NCBI RefSeq assembly: GCF_900116605.1
Contig: NZ_FPBC01000001.1
Span: 372,001 to 436,000 of the forward strand
Origin: Pseudomonas marincola
GTDB lineage: Bacteria > Pseudomonadota > Gammaproteobacteria > Pseudomonadales > Pseudomonadaceae
DNA length: 64,000 nt
Direction: 5' to 3'
Of the stretch, positions 55,723 to 64,000 are shown one piece after another; position 1 is the stretch's first letter, and each line of letters opens with the position of its first letter. The position numbers were made by a program, and so were the translations under genes. The notes under the pieces are model-generated. The model saw only the letters and a program-made list of their open reading frames with translations, had not been told where the DNA came from and did not search any database.

Positions 55723-56481
55723 AGGCGCAAAGCCGCGACTCTTAAGAAAGCGCCCGAACAACTCGGCCTGGGAAGCCACGCCGAGTTTGCGGTACAGATG
55801 CCGCCGGTGAATCTTCACCGTCTCCGGGCTGATATTCAGCTGCCGCGCAATCGCCTTCCCGGCAAAGCCGCGCAAGATCAGTTGCGCCACCTGCTGCTCA
55901 CGCGGACTCAACGCCTCCTGCCCCTCCAGCTCCCCTAGCAACTCAGGCACACTTTCCGATACATCGGCCAACACCAGATTGCCCGCTGCCTCCTTGATGA
56001 ATGCGCCGAGCAACGGTTGCACGTGGCTTAGCTGCTGTTTCAGGCCACGCGGGCTGCGACAACCGTAAAAGCCCAGCGATAACACCAGCACCACCGATTC
56101 CATGCTGTAGCACAGCATCAGCTCGTCTTGCAGGGCGATGCTCGCGTAATAGTGGCGGTAGTAATCGGAATGGCGAAAGCCTTCCGGCATCAACTGATCC
56201 AGCGTAACCAGACCGTCTTGCGGAAAACGAATGGCGTGGTGATAGAGCGGGTCCAGCAAATACATGCCGTCGATATAAGGGTCGATGACCGCCTTGCGGT
56301 TCTCTTCACCCAGATTATCCACCAGGCAGATGGGTGCCCGATCAGGGCGGAACAAGAACAGCGCAAAGCTGCAGTTGGCAAAAGCCTCTGCCATCACGCT
56401 TGGCAGCACCTCAAAGACACGCCCCTGGCGCACGGCGGCAACCAGAGGCGTGAATGGGCTTAGGTCAGATGAATTAGTCAT
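55717..56481 (-). CDS. LuxR-family transcriptional regulator (orphan, no partner synthase seen)
   Basis: 254 residues. The N-terminal 170 residues are a sensor-like region with no clear known motif; they lack the conserved acyl-homoserine-lactone ligand pattern that I could confirm. The C-terminal helix-turn-helix has LSPREQQVAQLILRGFAGKAIARQLNISPETVKIHRRHLYRKLGV (about 192-240). It is 12 bp after the HDAC-type gene on the same strand, so probably in one operon with it and nhaC. Confidence 0.85.
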   Translation of the reverse strand: MTNSSDLSPFTPLVAAVRQGRVFEVLPSVMAEAFANCSFALFLFRPDRAPICLVDNLGEENRKAVIDPYIDGMYLLDPLYHHAIRFPQDGLVTLDQLMPEGFRHSDYYRHYYASIALQDELMLCYSMESVVLVLSLGFYGCRSPRGLKQQLSHVQPLLGAFIKEAAGNLVLADVSESVPELLGELEGQEALSPREQQVAQLILRGFAGKAIARQLNISPETVKIHRRHLYRKLGVASQAELFGRFLKSRGFAPL

Positions 56482-56493
56482 CTGCTAAGCATG

Positions 56494-57603
56494 TCAGCCA
56501 GCCGAGATATCGTCCAGATGACCTTGCAAGGATTCAATCAATGCCAGCTGATGCGGTTGCACATTTTGCCCACCCCAGCGACTGACGTCTTCGGCGGCCG
56601 GGTCGACGACTGCTGTTTTGATTCCGGACAACGTCTCCAGAACCGCCTGCGCGCAAAACGGTACATAGCCTTCCGAATAACCACCTTCGTGAGTCATGAC
56701 CAGACGACCCGCACATAGACGCTCGGCGGCCTCGATCAACTGACCGGTCATCCACGCGTAATCAAGGCTGGTCAGCAACATGGTGCCCAGTGGATCGAAT
56801 GCAGCGGCATCGAAGCCACACGCCACCACGATCATGTCCGGCTGGAAACGCTCCAGCGCCGGCAACACCAGCTTCTCGAATGCGGCGCGGTATGCCCCGC
56901 CACCACAGCCAGGCGGCAATGGAATATTCAGGTTATAGCCAAAGCCATCACCCTCGCCGCGATCACAGGCATCACCACTGTCCACCGGATAGTTGTGCTC
57001 GTGATGCAGGGAAATCGTCAGCACCTCGGCGTTGTCGTAAAACGCCTGCTCGGTGCCGTTGCCGTGGTGCACATCCCAATCGACAACCGCTACCCGCTTG
57101 ACCAGACCTTCCGCACGCACGGTTTCGATTGCCACCGGAATATTGCCGAGCAAGCAGAAACCACGGCCACGATCACGTTCGGCGTGATGGCTTGGCGGAC
57201 GAGTCAGGGCGTAAGCGTTATCCGCCTCGCCTTTCAAGACATGGCGCATGGCATCAATCGCCAGCCCAGCAGAGTGGCTGGCAATCTCAAAGGCATCCTG
57301 ACGGAACGGCGCGCAATCGCCGGCATCGCCGAAGTTCTTCTTGCTCTCGGCTTGCAGCCAGTCGAGATAGCGCTGAGTGTGAAAGCGCGCCAGATCTTCC
57401 ATCCGTGCCGGAGTGCTGCGCGGTTGCTGCAACTGCTCAAGCAAACCACTGACTTCGAGCAGGTTGCGAATCCGCCGCTTGGTTTCAGGATGCTCGGCTG
57501 CTGCCAATGGCTGGATAAAACCACCCGGCTTGTCGAACGGACCGCAAGGGCCCGGATCGTGCCAAAAACAGATTTCCTTGCTGAAAAACGCTGTGCGTCG
57601 CAT
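56494..57603 (-). CDS. Histone deacetylase-family amidohydrolase
   Basis: 369 residues, the length of the bacterial HDAH group. It has RPPSHHAERDRGRGFC (the catalytic His-His), VAVVDWDVHHGNGTEQAFY (zinc-binding Asp and His), HHEHNYPVDSGD and VACGFDAAAFDPLG (second zinc Asp). Bacterial members deacetylate small acetylated amines such as acetylpolyamines or unknown targets; the substrate is not settled here. AAGGAG is close before the ATG. It is 10 bp after nhaC. Confidence 0.9.
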   Translation of the reverse strand: MRRTAFFSKEICFWHDPGPCGPFDKPGGFIQPLAAAEHPETKRRIRNLLEVSGLLEQLQQPRSTPARMEDLARFHTQRYLDWLQAESKKNFGDAGDCAPFRQDAFEIASHSAGLAIDAMRHVLKGEADNAYALTRPPSHHAERDRGRGFCLLGNIPVAIETVRAEGLVKRVAVVDWDVHHGNGTEQAFYDNAEVLTISLHHEHNYPVDSGDACDRGEGDGFGYNLNIPLPPGCGGGAYRAAFEKLVLPALERFQPDMIVVACGFDAAAFDPLGTMLLTSLDYAWMTGQLIEAAERLCAGRLVMTHEGGYSEGYVPFCAQAVLETLSGIKTAVVDPAAEDVSRWGGQNVQPHQLALIESLQGHLDDISAG

Positions 57604-57613
57604 AAGCCGCTCC

Positions 57614-59074
57614 TTAAGCCATCACGATAAATAGAACAGTGCTAAGCCCGGCGGCAATCAGCACATAAGGCAGTTGTGTCAGTGCATGCTGCAGCGCGGT
57701 ACAGCCGCTGCCCTTGGCCGACAACACCGTAGCATCGCCATAGAAACAGGCGTGGCTGCCAAAGGCGCCTGCCGATACGATCGCGCCAATGGTCAACGGC
57801 ATGCTGGCATCCAGCGCACCGGCCAGCGGCAGAATGATCGGGAACGCAACAGCGAACGTGCCCCAGAACGAGCCGGTGGTGAACGTGATCAGGCTCAGAG
57901 TGAGGAACGCTACGGCGGGCAGCCAGTTACCCGTCATCAGCGGCTCCAGCCCCTGAATAACGAAGTCTGTCAGGCCCAGTTGCTCATTGATGTCCTGCAA
58001 CACGAACGAAGACACCACGATGCCGAGCGGCATCAACATGCTCTGAAAACCCTTTTGCACCGCGTCGAACAGCTGCTCATGGGTGGCAAGGCGCTGCGCT
58101 GCGTAAAGCATAATAGTCAGCAGCAATGCGCATACCGTGCCCTTGAGCGCATCGACATCGAAAAACAGGGTGAAGCCAATCAACGAGGCCAGAGGTAGGA
58201 AGAAGTTGATCAGACGCGGCGTGGCCTGCGAGGCGGGAATATCAAGATCGGAATCTTCAATAACCGCTTTGCCTTCAGCAGTCAGGCGCTCAGCGGTACG
58301 CATCGGACCCAACGCCGGAATCAGGCCGATGGCAACCAGTGGCACCATCAACAAGGCAATCCAGGCGTAGAACATGTAAGGCACCGCCTCCATGTACAAG
58401 GCCAGCCCCTGCCCTTTTTCCGCAACACCGTTGCCTTCAAGCAGGCCGGCACTGTAGATCGCCCACGTTGAGAGGGGCACCAATACACACATCGGAGCGG
58501 CAGTTGAGTCGACCACATAAGCCAGCATGGGCCGGGAGATCTTGAAGCGGTCGCACAGCTTGCGCATCGAGGCGCTTACGGCCAAGGCGTTGAGGTAGTC
58601 GTCAATGAAGATCACCAAACCCAGGCCCCAGGCACTGAGCAAGGTCATGCGACGACCTTTGACGCGATCACCCAGCCAATTGCTGAATGCTTGCGTGGCG
58701 CCCGACAAACCCAGCAGCGCGATCAGGCTGCCGAGAAATCCGCAGACCAGAATGATCCAGCCAATGGTCGGATTACCCATGACCTTGAGGCCAGTGTCGG
58801 CAAACTGCACCATAAAGTCCGTGCCGCCGAGCATCAGATACCCGAACAGGCAGCCACCGACCAACGCCTCTAGTGTGCGGCGCATGGTCAACGCCAGCAC
58901 CAGCACCATAAAGGTTGGCAGCAAGCTCAGCCAGCCGGCATGCGCCGCCTCACCTTTGTCGAGCGGGCCAAGCCACAGCGTTATAAGTACGGTAACGATG
59001 AGCAACGCCCAGCCGAGATATCCGCGTGAGGGAAGTTCTGGCGTTTGTACGCCACTGTCTGCCAATCCTGCCAT
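57614..59074 (-). CDS. NhaC-family Na+/H+ antiporter
   Basis: 486 residues with about ten to twelve hydrophobic segments. TLIALLGLSGATQAFSNWLGDRVKGRR-type sequence and GLVIFIDDYLNALAVSASMRKLCDRFKISRPMLAYVVDSTAAPMCVLVPLSTWA are the NhaC core, with acidic residues DD and the Ser/Thr-rich stretch in transport. An Asn/Lys/Leu organic-cation antiport activity is known in this superfamily. First gene of nhaC-HDAC-luxR; GAGG precedes the ATG. Confidence 0.9.
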   Translation of the reverse strand: MAGLADSGVQTPELPSRGYLGWALLIVTVLITLWLGPLDKGEAAHAGWLSLLPTFMVLVLALTMRRTLEALVGGCLFGYLMLGGTDFMVQFADTGLKVMGNPTIGWIILVCGFLGSLIALLGLSGATQAFSNWLGDRVKGRRMTLLSAWGLGLVIFIDDYLNALAVSASMRKLCDRFKISRPMLAYVVDSTAAPMCVLVPLSTWAIYSAGLLEGNGVAEKGQGLALYMEAVPYMFYAWIALLMVPLVAIGLIPALGPMRTAERLTAEGKAVIEDSDLDIPASQATPRLINFFLPLASLIGFTLFFDVDALKGTVCALLLTIMLYAAQRLATHEQLFDAVQKGFQSMLMPLGIVVSSFVLQDINEQLGLTDFVIQGLEPLMTGNWLPAVAFLTLSLITFTTGSFWGTFAVAFPIILPLAGALDASMPLTIGAIVSAGAFGSHACFYGDATVLSAKGSGCTALQHALTQLPYVLIAAGLSTVLFIVMA

Positions 59075-59358
59075 GAGGGATGACCTCTGATTTATGGTTA
59101 TTTGGAGGTTTTAGCGAGACTAGGGCGATTTGCCAGCAAGACCAATAACCCCAGGGGGTTATGCGCAATACCGCAAAAATGTGTCAGTTAAGCGAGCAAC
59201 AGCCAATTTAGCGCCTGAATACCCGCCCTGAAGCGCTTGCATCAGCAAAAAACTCGACACATAGCCCTTCTCTTACGCGCGCTTCGCCGCTAAAATTGCG
59301 CACTTTTTGATCAACGGACGCTCTCTGTGTCCGCCGCTCGTAGCCAGAGGTTCGCCGC

Positions 59359-60678
59359 ATGTCCACCACCGCTCCTAAAGTCGGATTCGTTTCACTGGGT
59401 TGCCCAAAGGCACTGGTGGACTCCGAACGTATCCTGACCCAGTTGCGCATGGAAGGTTACGAAGTCGTGCCGACTTACGAAGACGCCGACGTCGTGGTGG
59501 TAAACACCTGCGGCTTCATCGACAGCGCCAAGGCCGAATCGCTTGAAGTGATCGGCGAAGCCATTGCCGAAAACGGCAAAGTAATCGTCACCGGCTGCAT
59601 GGGCGTCGAAGAAGGCTCGATCCGTGACGTGCACCCAAGCGTGCTGTCTGTCACTGGCCCGCAGCAGTACGAGCAAGTGGTTAATGCCGTGCATGAAGTC
59701 GTACCACCGCGCCAGGATCACAATCCGTTAATCGACCTGGTGCCGCCACAGGGCATCAAGCTGACGCCGCGCCATTACGCCTACCTGAAAATATCCGAAG
59801 GCTGTAACCACACGTGCAGCTTCTGCATCATTCCATCCATGCGCGGCAGGCTGGTCAGCCGCCCGGTGGGTGACGTACTGAGCGAGGCCGAGCGCTTGGT
59901 TAAAGCCGGCGTTAAAGAGCTGCTGGTAATCTCGCAAGACACCAGTGCCTACGGCGTTGACGTGAAGTACAAGACCGACTTCTGGAACGGCCAGCCGGTG
60001 AAAACCCGCATGACCGAGATGTGCGAAGCGCTGTCGAGCATGGGCGTCTGGGTGCGTCTGCATTACGTGTACCCGTACCCGCACGTGGACGAGCTGATTC
60101 CGCTGATGGCCGCCGGTAAGATCCTGCCGTACCTGGATATCCCGTTCCAGCACGCCAGCCCGAAAGTGCTCAAAGCCATGAAGCGTCCGGCGTTTGAAGA
60201 CAAGACCCTGGCGCGCATCAAGAAATGGCGTGAAATCTGCCCTGAGCTGACCATTCGCTCGACCTTCATCGTCGGCTTCCCCGGCGAAACCGAAGAGGAC
60301 TTCCAGTACCTGCTCGACTGGCTGACCGAAGCTCAGCTGGATCGCGTCGGCTGCTTCCAGTATTCGCCGGTTGAAGGCGCTTCCGCCAACCTGCTCGACA
60401 ACCACGTACCTGCAGACGTCATGCAGGATCGCTGGGACCGCTTCATGGCGCACCAGCAAGCGATCAGCGCGGCGCGCCTGCAACTGAAAGTCGGCAAGGA
60501 AATGGAAGTATTGATCGACGAGGTTGATGATCAGGGCGCCGTAGCTCGCTGCTACGCCGATGCCCCGGAAATCGACGGCAGCGTATTCCTCAACACCACA
60601 GACGTGAAACCGGGCGACAAAGTCCGCGTAGTCATCGTCGACGCCGACGAATACGACATGTGGGGCGAGCTGGTCTGA
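59359..60678 (+). CDS. rimO: RimO, ribosomal protein S12 methylthiotransferase
   Basis: 439 residues. N-terminal UPF0004 domain ([38 protein letters not shown]), radical-SAM core with CNHTCSFC, and a C-terminal TRAM domain (about 370-437, [31 protein letters not shown]). It adds a methylthio group to an aspartate of ribosomal protein S12. A GAGG-like site lies before the ATG. It is a single gene; the 284-bp upstream region shows no other gene. Confidence 0.96.
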   Translation: MSTTAPKVGFVSLGCPKALVDSERILTQLRMEGYEVVPTYEDADVVVVNTCGFIDSAKAESLEVIGEAIAENGKVIVTGCMGVEEGSIRDVHPSVLSVTGPQQYEQVVNAVHEVVPPRQDHNPLIDLVPPQGIKLTPRHYAYLKISEGCNHTCSFCIIPSMRGRLVSRPVGDVLSEAERLVKAGVKELLVISQDTSAYGVDVKYKTDFWNGQPVKTRMTEMCEALSSMGVWVRLHYVYPYPHVDELIPLMAAGKILPYLDIPFQHASPKVLKAMKRPAFEDKTLARIKKWREICPELTIRSTFIVGFPGETEEDFQYLLDWLTEAQLDRVGCFQYSPVEGASANLLDNHVPADVMQDRWDRFMAHQQAISAARLQLKVGKEMEVLIDEVDDQGAVARCYADAPEIDGSVFLNTTDVKPGDKVRVVIVDADEYDMWGELV

Positions 60679-60722
60679 GCTGATAACAGGCCATAGTTAA
60701 TCAGCGATGGTCTGGTTTTATG

Positions 60723-60844
60723 CCGGAGGTTGGAATCCGCGATGCGGCTTCCAACATGGTGATTTGACGGGTTCACTCGACGGCCTCGACGCCGGTGAAA
60801 TCGCCCGACGGATTGCGTTGCTTCGCGCCGCTATCCATCCTCCG
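60723..60844 (+). repeat. REP-like unit L1
   Basis: Begins CCGGAGGTTGGAATCCGC with a GGAATCCGC/GCGGcTTCC hairpin, continues through a CACTCGACGGC segment, and ends with GACGGATTGCGTTGC...CCGCTATCCATCCTCCG, where the tail folds onto GGATTGC. About 122 bp. Same family as R1 and R2, which are its reverse complements. Confidence 0.85.
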
Positions 60845-60883
60845 TTCGGTCGAGATATGCGCCGAATTTTCGAATGGTGGCCG

Positions 60884-60990
60884 CCGGAGGTTGGAATCCG
60901 CACCGCGGCTTCCGACATGGCGGTCTAACTGATTCACTCGGCTGCATCGGCGCCTGCGTAATCGCTCGACGGATTGCGTTGCTGCTCGGT
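60884..60990 (+). repeat. REP-like unit L2 (tail truncated)
   Basis: Same orientation as L1, beginning CCGGAGGTTGGAATCCGC. The closing CTATCCATCCTCCG is missing and replaced by unrelated sequence after GCTGCTCGG. The 39-bp spacer between L1 and L2 (GCCGAATTTTCGAATGGTGG) reappears inverted between R1 and R2. Confidence 0.8.
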
Positions 60991-61023
60991 TTTTAAACGC
61001 TGGCGCTAAGCCGGAATGGTTGG

Positions 61024-61605
61024 TGTTCTTTGGTCACCTTTTCGCCTTTACGGCGAGTGACTTTCTCTTTGTTTGCGCAAAGAGAAGAGTAACCAAAGAG
61101 AAAACGCACCCGGCATGCGGGTTTTGCTGCGCAAAACTTCCCTCACTCCGGCGCCGTTCCGTTGGTCGCCATCAAGGGACGTCCCTGTCCCTTGATGGCT
61201 CATTTGGCGTCCTTGCCAAATGCCCAACTCCACACCACCTCCACTCAGCCTCCTGACGGGCCAGATGACCGAGTTGTTTGGGAAAAATTCGCTGTGCAGG
61301 ATTACAAGCAAAGCTGTACCTGCTCACCTGAATTCCTGCAACTCTCGTACGCGATAGCCCAGACACCGCCAACGCCCCTTGCCAGCAGGCCAAATGTAAT
61401 CGTTGTGCAGTGGGTTGAGCAGCATGGATGCTGCGAGAGTCGCGCTGGGCCAAGGACGGCCCATCGCGGCGTGCCCACGGAGCAACGATGGAATGCGGGA
61501 AGCCGAGCGCAGCGAGGCCCAATGGAGGGGCATAGAATTTTGGGTTACTTTTGCTTCGCTTGGCAAAAGTGACTCGCCGTAAGGGCGAAAAAGTGACCAG
61601 AGAAC
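61024..61605. mobile_element. Non-coding element with long imperfect inverted ends (MITE-like)
   Basis: The left end GTTCTTTGGTCACCTTTTCG and the right end (minus strand) GTTCTCTGGTCACTTTTTCG match, and both continue CC-TTTACGGCGAGT / CCCTTACGGCGAGT, giving roughly 35 bp of matching ends. A second imperfect hairpin (TTTGCGCAAAG) lies just inside the left end. The interior encodes no supported protein. Related sequence is common in Pseudomonas intergenic regions by my recollection. Whether it still moves, and by which enzyme, is not visible. Confidence 0.7.
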
Positions 61606-61663
61606 GCCCAAAAATCAGGCTTAGCGTCAGCGTTTACGACCGAAAATACACACCCCAATCATA

Positions 61664-61784
61664 CGGAGGATGGATAGCGGCGCGCAGCAACGCAATCCGT
61701 CGAGCAATTTCACAGGCGCCGATGCCGCCGAGTGAACCCATCGAATCGCCATGTCGGAAGCCGCGATGCGGATTCCAACCTCCG
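61664..61784 (-). repeat. REP-like unit R1 (inverted relative to L1/L2)
   Basis: Reads CGGAGGATGGATAGCGGCG at its left end, then CAATCCGTC, then GCCATGTCGGAAGCCGCGAT, and ends GGATTCCAACCTCCG: the reverse complement of the L units. 121 bp. Confidence 0.85.
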
Positions 61785-61826
61785 AAAAAACCCACCATTC
61801 GAAATTCTGCGCAAAACCCAATCACA

Positions 61827-61948
61827 CGGAGGATGGATAGCGGCGCGAAGCAACGCAATCCGTCAGGCGATTTCACAGGCGCCGATGCCGCCGAGAGAAC
61901 CCGTCGAATCGTCATGTCGGAAGCCGCGATGCGGATTCCAACCTCCGG
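61827..61948 (-). repeat. REP-like unit R2 (inverted relative to L1/L2)
   Basis: Same as R1 with few changes (GGCGCGAAGCAACGCAATCC, GAGAGAACCCGTCGAATC). 122 bp. It ends about 13 bp before the stop of the following minus-strand gene, so it is also in that gene's 3' untranslated region. Confidence 0.85.
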
Positions 61949-61960
61949 CAGAAAGTAAAA

Positions 61961-63049
61961 TCACAACCCAACTGTCGCAAACGCTGGCAACGGCTCACCG
62001 CGCTCTGCGAAAGCAGCTATCTGCTCAATCAACGGCTCCAACTCAAACCCCTGCGCCTTGAGCCACGCGTCGTCGTAATACGTACTGGCATAACGCTCTC
62101 CGCCGTCACATAAAATGGCCACGATCGAACCCGACTGACCACTGGCAACCATCCGCTCGGCGACAATTAGCGAGCCGATCAAATTGGTTCCGCTCGAACC
62201 ACCCACCCGACGCCCAAGGCGCTGCGCCAGATAATGCATGGCCGCCAGCGACCAGGCATCCGGCACTTTACCCATCGCATCGATCACAGAGGGTAAAAAA
62301 GAGGCCTCAACGCGCGGCCGGCCAATGCCTTCAATTCGCGAACCACAATCCAGCGTCAGGCTGCTATCTGCGGTGCGATACGCATCAAAGAACACCGAGC
62401 GCTCGGCGTCGGCACAAAATACCCGAGTGCAGTGCTGTCGGTAGCGTACATACCGAACCAGCGTTGCAAGCGTACCGCCAGTGCCGGGGCTGGAAACCAA
62501 CCATGTCGGCTCGGGATGGCGCTCAAACCGTAGCTGTTGGAATATCGACTCGGCGATGTTGTTGTTGGCCCGCCAGTCCGTCGCGCGTTCGGCGTAGGTG
62601 AACTGATCCATGAAATGGCCGCCGGTTTCCCGGGCCAGTCGCTCGGACTCGCTGTAGATCTGCATCGGGTCATCGACCAGATGGCATTGGCCGCCATAGA
62701 AGCTGATCTGATCGATCTTGGCTTTGGACGTGCTGGCTGGCATGACCGCAATAAACGGCAAGCCCAAGAGCCGTGCGAAATACGCTTCCGATACCGCGGT
62801 TGAGCCACTCGACGCCTCGATAACCGGCGCATCCGGCTTGAGCCAGCCGTTACACAGTGCATACAGAAACAGCGAGCGGGCCAGACGATGCTTAAGGCTG
62901 CCAGTGGGATGGCTGGACTCGTCCTTGAAGTACAGTTCGATTCCGGGCAACCCCGCCATCGCCAGCGGAATCAAATGGGTATCGGCGCTGCGCTGAAAAT
63001 CCGCTTCGATAATGCGGATGGCCTCCCGGGCCCACTCTCTGCAATCCAT
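61961..63049 (-). CDS. PLP-dependent enzyme of cysteine synthase fold (Cds1-like)
   Basis: 362 residues, longer than CysK or CysM by about 50. Fold type II motifs: [19 protein letters not shown] (PLP Lys in GSLKHR), [37 protein letters not shown] and [15 protein letters not shown]. Sequence and length fit the Cds1 L-cysteine desulfhydrase group, which releases sulfide, ammonia and pyruvate from cysteine; cysteine synthesis is the alternative. The gene starts 10 bp after an EamA permease gene, hinting at amino-acid efflux with breakdown. Confidence 0.8.
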   Translation of the reverse strand: MDCREWAREAIRIIEADFQRSADTHLIPLAMAGLPGIELYFKDESSHPTGSLKHRLARSLFLYALCNGWLKPDAPVIEASSGSTAVSEAYFARLLGLPFIAVMPASTSKAKIDQISFYGGQCHLVDDPMQIYSESERLARETGGHFMDQFTYAERATDWRANNNIAESIFQQLRFERHPEPTWLVSSPGTGGTLATLVRYVRYRQHCTRVFCADAERSVFFDAYRTADSSLTLDCGSRIEGIGRPRVEASFLPSVIDAMGKVPDAWSLAAMHYLAQRLGRRVGGSSGTNLIGSLIVAERMVASGQSGSIVAILCDGGERYASTYYDDAWLKAQGFELEPLIEQIAAFAERGEPLPAFATVGL

Positions 63050-63059
63050 CTTTAGTTCC

Positions 63060-63965
63060 TCAGTCCAGAACGCCAGCCGGAACCGGCGGTGTACTGCGCC
63101 ACTGGCTCAGCGCAACACCCGCGAATACCAGCACGGCAGCACACATTTGCGTCACGTTAAGGCTCTCGCCAAGGAGCAGCATGGCAAATATGAGGGTGAA
63201 CACCGGAATCAGATTGATGAACCCGGACGCCTGACTCGCAGGCAACCGGCTCACCCCAAAGTTGTAGAGGCCATAGGCGCCAACGGTGACAATAATCCCC
63301 AGATACAACAGCGCACCGATGCCCTGAGCGGATACTTGCTCGGGAAAAGGAGCCTGTGCCACCGCCAGCGGCAGGAAAAACAGCGCGCCGATGAAAGCCT
63401 GCATGGCCGTGAGGATGAATGCCGAATAACGGCCGCTAAGGTGCTTGAGCAGCAAGGTGTAACCCATTGCGCAGACCATCGCCAGAAACTCGTAGAAGTT
63501 TCCCAGCAGCGGATTGCTGGCATGCTCATCGGCACTGCCCGCCAAACTCAGCCATACGGCCCCCACTACCGCAACAATGAAGCCTGCCAGCGTGGTGCGC
63601 GTAATGCGCTCACGCAGGAAGGCGTAGGCGCCTACAGCAACCAGCAAAGGCAGCAAGGCAGTGATCATGCCGGCTTGCGACGCGCTGGTGTTCTGCAGCG
63701 CCAGTGCCTCGAAAATGAAGTACAAGCAGGGTTCGCACGCCGCCAGACCGAGCAGGTATTTCCAGTCGCCTTTACGGTATTCGATGCGTCCACGCCAGCG
63801 CCAGGCAAGCAGAAAGATCAAACTACCGAGCAGCATCCGCGCAAAGATGACCCACATTGTCGGAAGCTCGGCAAAAGCCAACTTGAGGGCGATAAACGAG
63901 CTGCCCCACAAGGCCATCGCGACCAACAAGCAGAATACTGCCACCCCTCTACCCTGCGCACCCAT
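63060..63965 (-). CDS. EamA/DMT-family permease
   Basis: 301 residues from ATG 63965; an in-frame TTG at 63980 would add five residues, and the choice is not firm. Ten predicted membrane helices in two EamA repeats: [19 protein letters not shown] starts the first and [21 protein letters not shown] lies in the second, followed by [19 protein letters not shown]. Such proteins export amino acids or metabolites. It is upstream of the PLP enzyme on the same strand with a 10-bp gap. The region past 63965 has no further gene. Confidence 0.85.
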   Translation of the reverse strand: MGAQGRGVAVFCLLVAMALWGSSFIALKLAFAELPTMWVIFARMLLGSLIFLLAWRWRGRIEYRKGDWKYLLGLAACEPCLYFIFEALALQNTSASQAGMITALLPLLVAVGAYAFLRERITRTTLAGFIVAVVGAVWLSLAGSADEHASNPLLGNFYEFLAMVCAMGYTLLLKHLSGRYSAFILTAMQAFIGALFFLPLAVAQAPFPEQVSAQGIGALLYLGIIVTVGAYGLYNFGVSRLPASQASGFINLIPVFTLIFAMLLLGESLNVTQMCAAVLVFAGVALSQWRSTPPVPAGVLD

Positions 63966-64000
63966 GTCTGACCCCGGCAAAATACGCCAGTGTAATAGAG

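Larger units (their letters stand above)
60679..61960. other. 1.28 kb non-coding region: mirrored REP-like units around an element with inverted ends
   Basis: No gene is supported. From the rimO end: a plain 44-bp stretch, two REP-like units (L1, L2), a 582-bp element with inverted ends (61024-61605), then two units (R1, R2) in the reverse orientation. The last 12 bases lead to the stop of the PLP enzyme gene. Open frames inside come from the repeats. Confidence 0.8.

Noticed and set aside
61162..61572. Open frame of about 136 codons in the rimO-PLP gap
   Set aside because: It is contained in the element with inverted ends, has no ribosome site, and its translation has no protein-like pattern.

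Overview
The window is a stretch of chromosome from a motile, nitrate-respiring gammaproteobacterium of the Pseudomonas group. The gene blocks match orders I know from Pseudomonas aeruginosa: cheR-cheV-flgA-flgM-flgN-PilZ protein, flgBCDE and flgFGHIJKL, cysM-rlmD-relA beside gacS-ldhA-dinB, and narXL divergent from narK1K2GHJI-parvulin-moaA. In P. aeruginosa these blocks lie far apart, so their proximity here points to another Pseudomonas or Halopseudomonas-like lineage. I cannot name the species from sequence alone.

Layout. (1) 1-16614: flagellar and chemotaxis genes. flgL (cut by the window edge) back to flgB lie on the minus strand as two sigma54-type operons. A 0.8 kb tandem array of REP-like repeats follows, then cheV-cheR (minus) divergent from flgA, flgM-flgN (sigma28-type promoter) and a c-di-GMP-binding PilZ gene. 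(2) 16621-22731: a nucleotidyltransferase/glycosyltransferase/MFS gene set, a glutamine-synthetase-family gene, a secreted protein built almost wholly of 13-residue repeats, and a small Cys-containing protein. (3) 22816-34354: stringent-response synthetase relA, rlmD, cysM, hybrid sensor kinase gacS, D-lactate-type dehydrogenase, two small conserved genes, dinB, and a DUF3087 membrane protein. (4) 34484-37804: a MatC-type carboxylate permease and amidohydrolase, divergent from a GntR regulator over a palindromic operator, then a zinc-ribbon protein. (5) 38070-38954: three near-identical initiator tRNA genes, each with its own promoter and terminator. (6) 39125-55722: the dissimilatory nitrate reductase locus with its sensor/regulator pair, two transporters, maturation genes, NnrS, a CopD-like protein and a cytochrome b561. 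An ANR/FNR-like box and a NarL 7-2-7 site lie between narX and narK1, and a second ANR-like box lies upstream of nnrS. (7) 55717-59074: an operon of NhaC antiporter, HDAC-family amidohydrolase and LuxR-type regulator. (8) 59359-63965: rimO, a 1.2 kb non-coding composite of mirrored REP-like units around a 0.58 kb element with inverted ends, then a PLP enzyme of cysteine synthase fold and an EamA permease.

Most of the window is core Pseudomonas biology. The least explained parts are the 13-residue repeat protein at 21570-22304, the mirrored repeat composite at 60723-61948, the REP-like array at 11084-11917 (whose sequence also appears in the cheR terminator), the MFS protein with a long acidic tail, and the permease/amidohydrolase/GntR cassette.
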